Origin: Mikania micrantha
Taxonomy: Eukaryota > Streptophyta > Magnoliopsida > Asterales > Asteraceae
Length of the DNA stretch: 64,000 bases
NCBI GenBank assembly: GCA_009363875.1
Contig: CM018695.1
Coordinates: 44,945,935 to 45,009,934, forward strand
Reading direction: 5' to 3'
This document shows, piece by piece, positions 1 to 12,003 of the stretch (positions are counted from its first letter, which is position 1; every line of letters begins with the position of its first letter). The translations under genes and the position numbers were made by a program. Under the pieces are notes generated by a model, which saw nothing but the letters and a program-made list of their open reading frames with translations, searched no databases and had not been told where the DNA came from.

Positions 1-435
1 AGAAAAATAGGCTAGATTGTAACGGCAAAGGAAAAAGAAAAGGGAACAATCTCACAGCGGGTTTCCCCAAGGTATGCCTGGCGTGACGGCTGATAAACTT
101 CTGTGTCTATCTTCTCGTGTCTTCTCGTTCACCTGCAAAACTCAAAAATAGCAAAAGAAAAGGAAATTGGCAGTTGGCAGTGGTGTTCTTGACGGTTGCT
201 CCTTGTCTGGTGGCTGCGTGGTGGCTGGGTAGGCTACCGGAGGGGTTTGTGGTTTTTATGGGTTTTCAGGTTAAACAGAGCTAGGAAGGGGGCAGAAATC
301 AAAAAATCGAAAATGCAAGTGTTGTTGTTGTTTACCGGTCGGAGTGGTATATTAGGGTGTACTAGGGTAGACGATGAGTATGGTGGAGAAAGAGTAGCGG
401 TAAAAGGATTTCCGACCGGCCGGTGGGAAGAATAA
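1..435. other. GC-richer left edge, no gene assigned
   Basis: This stretch is visibly richer in G and C than the AT-rich DNA that follows. The minus strand has CT-rich and CAA-repeat runs of the sort seen in plant 5' untranslated leaders. It could be the 5' end of a minus-strand host gene lying beyond the window, or an old LTR fragment. The longest open frame is 79 codons and resembles no family I know, so I do not call a gene. Confidence 0.2.
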
Positions 436-896
436 GTTATTCAAACAAGAAAAAAAATTATTCATAAATGATAAAGTATATGACATTAATAATTTTCAAA
501 ATTCAATAATCAAAAATTGGTAAAAATTCGTTTAGTAATCATAAAAGATTTTTATACATACCATAGTCTAGCGATTATTATCTATTCAACTGATTGTGTA
601 ATTTATTTAAAATAATTTGTTATAATCTATGGTGACAAGTAGCAGAGGATCTAAGATTTTTTTTTCAATAGGGCCACTACATTTTGTTGTTCGGATATCT
701 GTTAACTCGATCTCAAAAAATTTATGGTCGAATAAGGTTGATTTAGAGAAAATAGGTCGAGTTACTTTAGTATGTTTGAGATTGGTTTTTCTTTTAAACA
801 ATATATTCCCTATGTTTTTTCCCTATTCCACACAAAAATTGACAATATTTTAGCTTTGATGTTATCTAAAACTTTATTCGACCTAAATTATAATAG
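436..896. other. AT-rich intergenic DNA, nothing recognised
   Basis: Low-complexity AT-rich sequence. The short open frames on both strands have no recognisable domain. I see no RNA gene or transposon ends. Confidence 0.5.
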
Positions 897-904
897 TACC
901 CCTC

Positions 905-1457
905 AGGAGGCTGTAAACGAACCGAACGAGCCATTGTTCATGTTCGTTCGTTTAACTTTTAACTTGTTCACGAACGGTTCACGAACGCTAACCGAACGAA
1001 AAATCTTGTTCGTGTTCGTTCATTAAGGAATTTACCTTGTTCACGAACGGTTCACGAACACTAAAGAAAACATATTATTTAAATAATAAAAAACAACATT
1101 ATTAATCTTAAGCATTGGAGATAATCATTTATAAATATATAAATTAAAATATTATAGTATTAAACTAAAAATAACATAAATATTATGGTATTAAACTAAA
1201 AATTAAAAATTAAAAATATACAACACATTTAATAAATAAATATAATAAAAAAACTTAACCGAACATAAACAAACATGTTACTGAACGTTCACGAACACAA
1301 ATGAACGAACACGACCGTTGTTCATGTTCGTTCATTTAACTAAACGAACAAAATTTCTTGTTCGTGTTCGTTCATTTATTAAATGAACGAACATAAACGA
1401 ACTTCCCGCCGAACAGTTCACAAACTGTCCGTTGGACGTTCGGTTCGTTTGCAGCCC
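905..1457. mobile_element. hAT-type MITE rich in GTTCGTTC repeats
   Basis: The left end (AGGAGGCTGTAAACGAACCG) and the reverse complement of the right end (GGGCTGCAAACGAACCGAAC) form terminal inverted repeats. A perfect 8-bp direct repeat TACCCCTC lies at 897-904 and 1458-1465, the target-site size typical of hAT transposons. The interior is AT-rich and flanked by inverted arrays of GTTCGTTC/GAACGAAC. It has no transposase frame, so it would depend on a hAT transposase in trans. The exact end base is uncertain because CAG also follows both duplications. Confidence 0.7.
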
Positions 1458-1554
1458 TACCCCTCAGCTATAAAAATACTTTTATAAGTTAACTAAATCT
1501 ATCTCAGCTAAACTATAAAATAATCTTTGAGGTCAACCTAGTTTCATTTACATG

Positions 1555-2372
1555 CAGGAGTGTTCAATTTCGAATATGACTCGAAAAAATCGTAACACGA
1601 TTCGATTTCAATTCGAAAAACACCAAGTCGAAATTCGATTCGAATTTTCGAATTTTATTTGATTCGTAATATAATATCGAATTTGAATTTAATATTTTTA
1701 ATTCAATTCGATTCGAAATTGAATTTAAATTATTTATATATTTTTTCTTTAAATACACAAGTATTTACTATATTTAAAATTAGGCCTTTTAGTTAGGTGG
1801 TTTAGTTTATAAAAAATAAAAGACTATTACACAAATGTCAATTTAATTATAAAATACTCATAATTTTAACACTTTTAAATACGCTAAACCTAAACATTCA
1901 CAACGAAAGCGTAAATTATAAAGCTCGAAAAATTGATCATTTTTGTTGTAATTTTTAATATTTTGATTATTTTTTACTTTATGTTTTTTGTATATTATCA
2001 CTGTCATTATATATTGATTTTTTATCATTTTATTACTTTAAATAATGTCTCTAATACTACAACTTAGATGTTTCTTATTTGAAATTTGTATGTTTAAGGT
2101 TTTGATTATTTGATAATTTGAATATATAAAAATAGTAAGTATAAACAATTTTTTAATTAAATTCAAATCAAACCAATTCAAATTCGAATAGAATTCGAAT
2201 TCTGAATTAGAATAGAATTGAATTTTTAATTTGAGAACGAATTCGAATTTCGAATTCGAATTGGATTTTTCGAATTGATTTTGAGCTCGAATGCTCTTAA
2301 AAATTCAAATTTCAATATCATTCGATTTGAAATATCCGAGTTATTCGAAATTCAATTCGATGAACACCTCTA
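1555..2372. mobile_element. hAT-type MITE rich in TTCGAATT repeats
   Basis: The left end CAGGAGTGTTCA and the reverse complement of the right end TAGAGGTGTTCA are imperfect terminal inverted repeats, extended inward by TTCGAATTCGAATT-like inverted arrays. Flanks are TTTACATG (1547-1554) and GTTACATG (2373-2380), a 7-of-8 match consistent with an aged 8-bp hAT target duplication. The interior is AT-rich with no transposase. The unusual feature is how far the GAATTCGAA-like palindromic words extend into the element, which would let a single strand fold strongly. Confidence 0.72.
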
Positions 2373-2380
2373 GTTACATG

Positions 2381-3554
2381 AATATCCAAGCCTTAGGTAC
2401 GCCCATAACGACAAGGGTCAAAGTTTGATATGAATATCTTATAAAAAGTCATAGGTCTCTTAGTTACTTGTATATTATAGTGTGCTTATACCAATGAATA
2501 AATAACTAATAAAACACATGTAATCACTAATTTGAACCATATAATGATATAAGCCATATTACTTCTTTATTTACTAACATATATTGGTGGTTGTATTTAC
2601 GAATTATCAAAATTTTAGAAATATCATCCTTTAACATATTTTTCTATACTTGTAAAAATAAGTTTAAGTTTCTGTGCGTATTTAATTGCTTATAAAATAG
2701 TTTTTATAATTAAATGATTATATAACAAAATAATTTAAATAATTATATAGGGATCATAGAAATTATTCAGGTTATATATAATTTGAGGGTTCAAGGTGGT
2801 AGTTGGGGTGGGTCGGTATGCATGAAATTAGACTTTCAAAGCAGTAACCAAATTTACACCTCTCCAACTAACATACTTTTTGGAATAATGGCAATTTGCG
2901 TGATTCCAATTTCAAATAAATCCAACATTTATGGATAAGAAATTTCTATTACCACATATATATTTGTGGTGTGAAATATATATTTGTGAAATGTAATTAT
3001 TGAGAGTGAACAATGTTAATAATTAAATATTGTTATTAAGGAGCAGTTTTGACTAATTTGTTTTCAAAAGATTGATAAATAATATTCGAAAGCATATTTT
3101 CGAGCTGCTGATCCAAAATTAGGAATGGAACCGCTCCAGAAAAGGGAATTCCGCCCCAAAAAAATGTCATGAACCGTTCTAAAATATAATTAATATTAAT
3201 ATTTAGAAGCGGTTTAAGTTATTTTATATTATAAAACCAACTCAAAAGATCGATAAATAATATCTGGAATCGCAATTTAGAGTTTTTTTTTATTCTAAAA
3301 CTGCTTCGAAATTAGGGATGGAACCTCTCCTTTTTTTGAGGTTTTTTGAAAGGAAAAAATTATTTGAAAACCCCTCAAAAAAATTTTTTTATATTAAGGG
3401 TGTTTGTGTCTTAAAATTCCTAATTACAGCAGAATTACCTCTACAGCACACGGTTAACCCAGAATTTGTGCTTTAAAAGATAACTAAATGGGTCATAAGA
3501 GTTACAGTATATATAAATTAAACACAAATTAATAAATATTTAATGCTTTCACAA
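2381..3554. other. AT-rich intergenic DNA with degenerate direct repeats
   Basis: No gene. Around 3065-3150 and 3245-3330 there are two related stretches (GATAAATAATAT followed by ATTAGG.ATGGAACC), suggesting an old duplication of about 180 bp. Nothing else is recognisable. Confidence 0.5.
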
Positions 3555-4344
3555 AATTTGTAAAATGTAATATTTTTTTTAATGGCAGGGGGTCTCGTCA
3601 TGCTACCTTCAGTTATCCTGACGGTTGGTAACTAAGATCGATTGCTCGATCGTCGGTCTTACACCGACCGTGAGACCGTACCCTCTGATGTGCGGGAAAA
3701 ATAATATTTAAACCTAATTTTAAAATGTATATCGTAGTCTGGAAGCTATGACGTGCTATAACTGTCTAAAAAGCTCGAAACTCGGATTCGGTGCGTAGCT
3801 CGTTCAAAAAAAGCTTGGGTAAAGCTCGGGTCGTTTGTACAACATACTATAGCAAAATATAAAATATAGGGTTACTTTTAATAATAAATATACTTTGATG
3901 TCATCTCTGAGGCATCCTCATCTTCTAGTGAAGACTTCGTAGCTGAGAAATTTGTGAAATGTAATATTTTTTTTTAATGGCAGGGGGTCTCGTCATGCTA
4001 CCTTCAGTTATCCTGTCGGTTGGTAACTAAGATCGATTGCCCGATCGTCAGTCTCACACCGACCATGAGACCGTACCCTCTGATTTGCGGGAAAAATAAT
4101 ATTTAAACCTAATTTTAAAATGTATATCGTAGTCTGGAAGCTATGACGTGCTATAACTGTCTAAAAAGCTCGAAACTCGGATTCGGTGCGTAGCTCGTTC
4201 ATAAAAAGCTTGGGTAAAGCTCGGGTCGTTTGTACAACATGCTATAGCAAAACATAAAATATAGGGTTACTTTTAATAATAAATATACTTTGGTGTCATC
4301 TCTGAGACATCCTCATCTTCTAGTGAAGACTTCGTAGCTGAGAA
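3555..4344. repeat. 395-bp tandem duplication, two copies
   Basis: Positions 3555-3949 and 3950-4344 are near-identical direct copies at a spacing of 395 bp. Matching landmarks are AATGGCAGGGGGTCTCG at 3581 and 3976, and GACTTCGTAGCTGAGA near 3932 and 4327. The last roughly 40 bp of each copy is Sirevirus env-like coding sequence, so the duplication happened after that fragment had been joined to the unrelated upstream DNA. The unit holds a potential stem (TCGGTCTTACACCGACCG in copy 1). I do not recognise the non-env part. Confidence 0.85.
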
Positions 4345-5521
4345 GCCTTCACCGACAAAGGAAGAAAGGGAGGAAGCACAGGATTTGGATTATACTCCTA
4401 CCCCCGAGTCGTCGCCTAAGAGAAAGAGATTGAAGACTATGTCCAAGCGGACTATAGATCCCAGATTACAGCAGATGTTCTCCGGCCTATCCTTCTCATC
4501 AATAGCATCGATTCTACCACCTCCACCAACACAACCACCTCCACCTACACAGCCCAAGCCACCCACAAAACCCAAACCACCTTCAAAACCAAAGCCAACT
4601 TATCAACCAGCCAAACCCAACATAATCATCAAGATCCCTGCCAGATCCCCAACTCCATCTTCTACTAACCCCATCCCTCACACCGAAACTCCATTATCAC
4701 CACCTCGCTCGAGCAGTGACAAGGGAAAATCCCCTTTGCACACAGAGTCACCATACGAGCCGAAATAAGTGCCTGTCGATCTCGTGGGTCTGCAAGACAA
4801 GTCTTTGTGCTCGAGAAGGAAGCTGAAGAAAGGGATGCCAACATTCGTTTTATGCAAGAGGGGATGCTTAAAATCGCTGATAGATTGAATGATTATAACG
4901 GACAACTCAAAATGCACCGAAAGTTCATCAAATTTCTTTGTGTGGAAAACCATGAGATGCAAAAGGAAATCAAAAGACTAAAAGGAGAAGAAGTCCTAGA
5001 GTCTGATGATGAGGACAAGGATGATGATGATAGTGATGATGATGATGATCAGAAGGAGAAGGATTCGCCTGAAAAGAAGGATGACAAGGATGATGATGAT
5101 GGTGGAGACAATAAAGAAAAGGACAACTCTGACAAAAGGGATCAAGGACCTCCAGATGACAAAGATCAGGGAGGAGCCACTGGAAATCCATCCTCTTCAG
5201 GAAAGCCCACTAATCACTATGTTGATCTGTTTGGAGATATTCCCGATGACATTCTATTCGGTGATACCCTTTCAGGAACTGATATGGAGAATGCAGGTCT
5301 TGATGACTTCTTCAAGGATCTTCCCGATGATTATCTTTTTGAAGGAATCGGTAAAGAAGTCGAAGGAGAAGCTGAATCTTCTACAGGGGCATCTGTCGAA
5401 GAAGAACCAGAAAATATTGTACTTGGCAACGTCTCCACGTATCCTTATATCGATTATTTGTATGCCTACAAGTACATTGATGCATTAGGACAGGATGTCA
5501 CATCTCTTCACGAAGTGATTG
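4306..5521 (+). pseudogene. Sirevirus env-like ORF, middle part (element S1)
   Basis: Homologous to the env-like ORF at 52547 from its SSSSSEDF motif to EVIV. In order it holds an acidic/serine patch, the block DYTPTPESSP, a basic cluster KRKRLK, a proline-rich PPTQP/KPP repeat, a coiled-coil-like segment and a long Asp/Lys tract. TAA at 4766-4768 interrupts the frame where the other copy reads His. One base is missing near 4797, so the rest continues in another frame. The 5' part is absent, replaced by the tandem-duplicated sequence. The 3' end is cut at 5521 by element A and resumes at 31120. Function of the protein is unknown. Confidence 0.8.
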
Positions 5522-6420
5522 TGTCACACCCCGGGCCGGCGGGAACGGATCGTGTTTTCCCGTCGGGCGGAAGGTTTCCCGGGGCGCGATATCCTTGAGT
5601 GATAATCAAATGATCAGATTGTTTACATAGCACATGAAATATAATTGAGAAATGCTAATCATGACATGAAATAGAATTACAAAGTTAAATTACATTGTAT
5701 ATCATAATTTAACTAAGTAATTTCTAATCAAAAGAACCAATGAGTTTATATCTTGAACTGTACAAGATATACAAAAGTGATTCACTGTTTTGTCATCCAA
5801 AAGTATGCAATCAAAAGTAAGCTAGGTCTTCTAAAAGTCCACTAGCTTAGTACTTGCATATATGTATCTACACCTGTTCGTCACCTGAGAAACATGTAAT
5901 TTAAACAAATTCAACACTAGGTTGGTGAGTTCATAAGTAAGTAATTGAAAACCCGTTGAATTGATCATGCACACATTCACAATGTCATATTTGTTGCTTG
6001 TATACTTGTTTCACCTGTTCCACCCAATGGCCTCTCCTTAGTTATATGTACAAGTAGTATATCACCTGATTAAGCATGCCTATATATAGGGAATCACGAA
6101 AGGTTCAAGCCCAGACGCTATCCCACCACATACTCAACCAAGTTCCACACCACTTGCGATACAACTAAAGATATCCATTTCCCAAATATCTGAATTGTCC
6201 ATTGTGTAATCATATGTAGAATAATAATATAGTAAGAGGGGTTTAGTTATCAAACCGAGTATTGATAGACCCTCGTTGAGTTAAGGAATTTGGATTATTT
6301 AAATCTGATCCTTGTATTATTCTATTACTTGTGAGGTTAACTTTTATGTTACACTTTTAATTTAATTAAAAGTATTAGTTAACTGTTCATCATGTGTCCC
6401 AAATGCAGCGTATAGAATCC

Positions 6421-6472
6421 GAATGGAATCCATTTTAATCCTCACGTAATCAGATTAAAATGCATTCCATTC
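6421..6472. other. Long hairpin in LTR A (3' copy)
   Basis: Arms 6421-6440 and 6453-6472 are reverse complements at 19 of 20 positions (GAATGGAATCCATTTTAATC against GATTAAAATGCATTCCATTC), with a 12-nt loop. The same hairpin is at 15730-15781 in the other LTR. It could act in RNA folding or simply be a captured foldback. Role unknown. Confidence 0.75.
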
Positions 6473-6569
6473 TCTCCTATCCCGCCGCTTGATCCCAAAG
6501 TCTCCGTGTGGGATTGTCCTCATGTGATTAACAAAGTTGAATAAGAACTGGTCTTATTACATTATGTTA

Positions 6570-7200
6570 ATTATGTGTAAATGATAAGAATCCCATGAAG
6601 TTACGTTATCATGATCATCATTTACTGTGAATGATAAGAATCCCATGAAGTTACGTTATCATGATCATCATTCACTGTGAATGATAAGAATCCCATGAAG
6701 TTACGTCATCATGATCATCATTCACTGAAATCCATGTGATCCCAAAGTCTCAATGTGGGATTGTCCTCGTGAAATTAACAAGGTCGAATAAGAACTTGTC
6801 TTATTACATCATGTTAATTAGGTGTAAATGATAAGAATCCCATGAAGTTACGTTATCATGATCATCATTCACTGTGAATGATAAGAATCCAATGAAGTTA
6901 CGTTATCATGATCATCATTCACTGAAATCCATGCGATCCCAAAGTCTCAATGTGGGATTGTCCTCGTGAAATTAACAAGGTCGAATAAGAACTTGTCTTA
7001 TTACATCATGTTAATTAGGTGTAAATGATAAGAATCCCATGAAGTTACGTTATCATGATCATCATTTACTGTGAATGATAAGAATCCCATGAAGTTACGT
7101 TATCATGATCATCATTCACTGTGAATGATAAGAATCCCATGAAGTTACGTCATCATGATCATCATTCACTGAAATTCATGCGATCCCAAAGTCTCAATGT
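6570..7200. repeat. Higher-order tandem repeat in LTR A
   Basis: A 50-bp unit (GTGAATGATAAGAATCCCAT... ending ATCATTCACT) is repeated inside larger blocks that begin GATCCCAAAGTCTC at 6491, 6738, 6935 and 7182. The block spacings are 247, 197 and 247 bp, i.e. about 147 bp plus two, one and two 50-bp units. Each 50-bp unit contains ATGATCAT and the self-complementary TCACTGTGA. The number of blocks differs between the two LTRs. Confidence 0.85.
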
Positions 7201-8152
7201 GGAAATAACTAAGTGTTGTAAGGTATAATCTTACAACTATGTTATTCTAATGTGTTGATGATTAAGAATTTACATTATCGTAATCATCTGAGTTTCCCTG
7301 TTATCTCATGATCATACAAGCATGCATACAATGATAAACGATAATAAACATTTTGATATTATCTAAATCAAAGTATAAACAACATGTTAAGCCAAACTTT
7401 TAAATAAATAAAAGTAAACATGTTTCTCAGCCTCGAGAGTTAAAATCAGTAAAGATTAAAGTAAAAGGGGCATATGAACTCACCTTGTAGTTGTTGTGTT
7501 TGACTTAGCTTAAACAAGAGAATGCACGCGCTCTGAGTTGTAATCGGGTTTGTTTCACGATCCTGTATTGATTTCACGGCGTTTATGAGTTGTAAGTATG
7601 TGTCATAAGTATGTGAGTGCGTGTGAGTGTTAACCCTAAAATTAGTTATCACGCGTGAGTCCCGGTCATCGTTCGGCCCTTATTTCTCTTATTCACAATT
7701 ATCCTAACTCTTAATCAAGTTAGGTTGAATTTAAGAGATGGCTCTAAATTGGTAATTAAAGAATAAATCTTTATAACTTTGGATTGCCTTAACCCATTCT
7801 TGAAATCCCATAATTATTTCAAGATGTATTAGTTACTTGTGTTAATAGAGTTCTTTGTGGAGTCAAACTAAGATTAACTTAGGTTTATAGTTTAAAACTT
7901 GAAATATTATTCTTGTTGAGCTTGACCCTGTCATTACATAGTGATTAAACAATCTTGCAACAACTCCTTGAAATCTTGTGATCTTTGGATTTATGAAATG
8001 TATTAACAGTTTAATATTCTTTAATATAGTTTAGTGGTCTAAATTGTGGAGTTCTTTAACTCAAACCTACCATCTTCACAATATTGAATTACCCATCCAT
8101 GCACATTGTCCTTAACCGATTAAATCCACATATTAGTTCTATTTTGAACTAG

Positions 8153-8482
8153 TTGGGCCGAACTAATGCATTGTTGGGCCGGTTGAAAGGTGGGCTACAC
8201 AAGGTGGCTATGGGCCGAGTAATTGGGCTGAACCAGTAGCTGTGGACTGAACCAGTTGGCTGTTGGGCCAACACAGAATATCTGGGCCCATTAATCTCTC
8301 TGGCTACAACAGTGTCTTAGGTTGGGCCTTAGCATGGGCTGTTTTGAACAATTAATGAGTTTTACATCAATCAACTCATCTTGGGCTGAATATTTGGGCC
8401 AAGTGTGGTTGGTCTTGGGTTAAACAGTAACTGAAATCTGGGCCCAAAGCTAATGTGGGTGTTGCTTCATCGAGTGAATGTA
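8153..8482 (-). promoter_or_regulatory. Array of TGGGCC/GGCCCA motifs in U3 of LTR A
   Basis: I count about 13 TGGGC[C/T] words in some 330 bp (GGCCCA on the element's own strand). TGGGCC/T is the plant 'site II' motif bound by TCP-type factors in promoters of growth-related genes (established knowledge). The array lies in U3 upstream of the TATA-like box near 9228 in transcription direction terms only if transcription enters from higher coordinates, so its exact position relative to the start site is uncertain. A promoter role is inference from motif density. Confidence 0.45.
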
Positions 8483-9227
8483 GAATGGGAGTGTGGGCCG
8501 ATTAGGATTCATGCAACCAGTTAGGGTTGCCGTCAACTGAACCAGCCAAGGTGATTTGCGTAAGGTTTGGCTCAACCGGAGGGTGCCTGGTCCTCCACCG
8601 AATGAAGAAAGTGGCGAATGGTGGTGTTCCGGTGGTGGCAGCCGAATGGGAACCACGAATGACCAGCGAATGGGGAGACTGACGTATGAGAGCTCCATGG
8701 TCAACGAATGAAGGTGGCGCATGAGGTCATTCAGCCACACATGCGGCGGTCTTCTCAGTCGGCCTATCTCCTTCGGCAAGGAGTCATTCGCCGACCTGTT
8801 GGTGTCTCATTCGTCTGTTCGAGGGTTTGAGGTTAGCTAGGGTGTTCCAACCAAGTTCTTAACCAAGATCTTTGATGGTTCAGTTGTTGATGAATGTTAT
8901 GACTGGGTTTCGAGAATTAAGGTCAAAGAAACTAGGTGTAGAACCGGCTAAAGTTGATGGTCGCATAAGAGGGTGAAAACCCTATTTTTCGCACTTTTCT
9001 CAGCATCATACCTCGTTTTTTAGTGATGATAAGCTTAGATCCGTTGTACTTTCATGTAGAGGACGTCGAGGGCTACGCGTGGGCGAAAGAATCACTCAAA
9101 TCGGATGAGAAATGAAGGAGTTATGGTGTTTGCAAGATCAAATTTGGTGATTTTTGGTGGTAGCCGGATTTTCAAGGTAGAGAGAGAGGGGAAGATGATG
9201 AAATGATAGAATAAGACTCATTTAGGG

Positions 9228-9235
9228 TTTAAATA
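9228..9235 (-). promoter_or_regulatory. Possible TATA box of LTR A
   Basis: On the minus strand TATTTAAA is followed about 30-60 nt downstream by a CT-rich run (CCCCTCTCTCTCTACC), an arrangement like a plant core promoter and initiator. The same motif is at 30331-30338 in the other LTR. No transcript evidence. Confidence 0.4.
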
Positions 9236-10016
9236 CTACGCGTGGTGTCCGGGTCCGTTTCGGTTGCTCGGTTCGTTAATTCGTCGTGTAACCGAATTTT
9301 TACGCGTAATTAATAATAACTAAATAAAAGGTTATTTTAAATAAATTTGATGAGTTTCAAAATTGTAAAAATGTTTATTATTTTATTTTATTAAATTATT
9401 TTCGTTCGTGACTTGTTTTCGTTGTCGTTTCGTCAGATCGCGTCACCTTCGCGCGTAATTCGTTCGAATCGTCACCCGAACGAATACGACGATGGTTTTG
9501 CTTTCTGACTTTTGTTTTCTACTTTCCAGTCATTATTTCAGAACTCTAAACTCACAGATATGTTTGTGTGAATCGTCACCCACGCGAACACACTGTCAGT
9601 TCGTTATTCTGAAATAACACTGCATTTTGTTTTAATTGTGTTTCCTCACTGTCGGACTCAACTATACATCCTGTTTTCACATTGTTCTTGTACTGATTCG
9701 TCGGCCATCTGATTCCTGTCATCTGTGGACATCAGATCGCAACCGATATGTTTCTGAATATTGTTTGAATACCGTTGTTTCTCATGATTTGTTGTGTTAA
9801 CTGTAATTAAGTTTTCACTTAATGAACACAACTAATGTTTCAACTGTACGTTGTACTTAATGTATTTAAGTTTATACGAAAATACGTACAACAATTTCTT
9901 GTATTTAGGATTCTGTTAGTACAAGTACTGTTTAAAATCACGTATGTACACATAGTATAAAGTGAAAGTACACATACCGTACGGACTTGCCGGACGATCT
10001 GGTACTTGCTGTTACA

Positions 10017-10036
10017 GTCTCCCCTTGTTAAAGAAA
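10017..10036 (-). other. Polypurine tract of element A
   Basis: On the minus strand the sequence AACAAGGGGAGAC directly precedes the 3' LTR start TGTAACAG, the expected place for second-strand priming. The preceding words CGGGACGAAATTTC are shared with elements B and T. Confidence 0.8.
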
Positions 10037-10070
10037 TTTCGTCCCGAAATTTAAGCATCAAAGTCGGGCT

Positions 10071-11998
10071 TCAATTCTCAAACAGGTGGGGATACTTTGA
10101 TTTCATGTTGTCCTCGCGTTCCCAAGTAAATTCTGGTCCACGCTTGGAGTTCCATCGAACCTTTACAATAGGGATACGGCTTCGTTTCAGTCTCTTGACT
10201 TCACGTTCCATAATCTCTACAGGTTCTTCAATGAAATGTAATTGCTCGTCAATTTGTATCTCTTCCAACGGTATGATCAATGTTTCGTCTGCTAGACACC
10301 TCTTGAGATTTGATACATGAAATACATCGTGTACTCCGCTGAGTTCATCAGGGAGTCTGAGTCTGTATGCCACTAGACCTATGCGTTGAGTAATCTCAAG
10401 CGGTCCGACATACCGAGGTGCTGGTTTGCCTTTAGCCCCAAATCGAACTACGCCTTTCCATGGGGACACTTTCAACATAACCCGGTCACCCACATCAAAT
10501 TCCAAAGGCTTGCGCCGTTTGTCTGCGTAACTCTTTTGGCGACTACGTGTTGCTTGTAATCGTTGTTGAATCTGGGCTATCTTATCAGTAGTTTCCTGAA
10601 TAAGCTCAGGCCCAGTTATTCTGGTGTCTCCCACTTCGGTCCAACAAATTGGAGACCGACATTTTCTACCATAAAGTGCTTCAAAAGGAGCACATCCAAT
10701 GCTGCTGTGGTAGCTATTATTGTAGGAAAACTCAATAAGTGGTAAGTGTGTGTCCCAACTTCCACCGAAGTCTAGGATGCATGTTCTCAACATATCCTCT
10801 AGAGTTTGAATGGTGCGCTCGCTTTGTCCATCCGTTTGTGGATGATAAGCAGTGCTCAAGTTAACACTTGTCCCTAAGGATTGTTGCAAGGATTGCCAGA
10901 ACCGCGAAGTAAATCGACTGTCCCGGTATGAAATAATAGACAGTGGCACACCATGCCTCACTACTATTTCATCAATGTATAGTATTGCAAGTTTCTCCAT
11001 TTTGTACGTCTCTCTGATCGGCAAGAAATGTGTGGACTTGGTCAATCTATCAATGATGACCCAAATAGAATCGTATCCGCTGGAAGTGCGGGGTAGCTTG
11101 GTGATGAAATCCATAGCTATTTGTTCCCACTTCCATTGTGGTATCTCCGGTTGTTCCAGCAAACCCGAGGGTTTCTGGTGTTCGGCTTTGACTTTAGCAC
11201 ATGTGAGACATTTGCCGACATAAATGGCAATGTCTTTCTTCATGCCCGGCCACCAATAAAATGACCTAAGATCTTGGTACATCTTATCGGCACCAGGATG
11301 AACTGAATAACGTGATTTGTGTGCCTCGTCAAAAATGAGTGTTCGAAGTTCATCTACTGCCGGAATCCAAACACGATCTAGATAGTAGATAACTCCATCT
11401 TGTCTTGTCTCAAAATGTTTTTCGGCTCCACAATCGAGTTCGCGTTTCAGATTGTCTCTTGCCACTGATTCTCGTTGTGCTTGTAAAATGTGATATCTCA
11501 AACTAGTTTGTACAGTCATTCCCATAGCGCGAACGCGTAAGGGTTTGACTCTTTCCTTCCGACTCAAAGCATCTGCAACAACATTTGCTTTGCCCGGATG
11601 GTATTTGATCATACAATCGTAATCGTTCAGGAGCTCAACCCAACGTCTCTGTCTCATGTTAAGCTCCTTCTGATCAAATATGTGCTGTAAACTCTTGTGA
11701 TCTGTGAAGATAGTGCATTTGGTACCATAAAGGTAATGTCTCCAAATCTTTAATGCAAATACAACAGCTCCCAGTTCAAGATCATGCGTCGTGTAATTCT
11801 TCTCGTGTATTTTCAGCTGTCGTGAGGCATAAGCAATGACTTTTTCTCGTTGCATCAAAACACATCCGAGTCCCTGATGAGAAGCATCACAGTAGACTAC
11901 AAAGTCATCACTGCCTTCCGGGAGTGTTAGAATTGGAGCATTGCACAATCTTTGTTTCAGTGTCTGGAATGCCTCTTCTTGTTTATGAGTCCACACAA
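10071..11998 (-). pseudogene. Element A pol: RNase H, integrase, chromodomain
   Basis: Open for 641 codons but out of frame with the RT part upstream. RNase H begins at VVYCDASHQGLG with its first Asp intact. Integrase has an HHCC zinc region (HKSRYSVH and CLTC), the core DFITKLP, and YHPQTDGQSERTIQTLE with its Glu. The second catalytic Asp, in the usual SDRD motif, is Tyr here (ISYRDSRF, codon 10926-10928). The C-terminus EEPVEIMEREVK..WEREDNM..KYPHLF is the chromodomain-like tail of Tekay/Del-type chromoviruses, thought to steer integration to chromatin. A one-base deletion near 11998-12004 breaks the join to RT. Confidence 0.9.
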
Positions 11999-12003
11999 AA
12001 GTT

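Larger units (their letters stand above)
5522..10016 (-). repeat. 3' LTR of element A (about 4.5 kb)
   Basis: Read on the minus strand it begins TGTAACAGCAAG and ends GGGGTGTGACA. It lies next to the polypurine tract on one side and the target duplication on the other. It matches 14831-16273 plus 28291-31119, except that a repeat block near 7001-7232 is absent from the other copy. It contains an internal higher-order tandem repeat, a long hairpin, an array of TGGGCC words and a TATA-like box. It has no coding frame of note. Confidence 0.93.

Noticed and set aside
1564..1758. Short Asn/Lys/Ser-rich frame
   Set aside because: It comes from the TTCGAATT repeats of the second MITE.
5006..5488. 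Met/Arg-rich 160-codon frame
   Set aside because: It is a shifted reading of the acidic Asp/Lys tract of the env-like pseudogene.
6570..7200. CRISPR-like array
   Set aside because: Repeats are directly adjacent with no unique spacers and lie inside a plant LTR.
8450..8779. 109-codon minus-strand frame, repeated at 29551-29880
   Set aside because: It is in both LTRs of element A, has no domain and begins and ends without any gene context.
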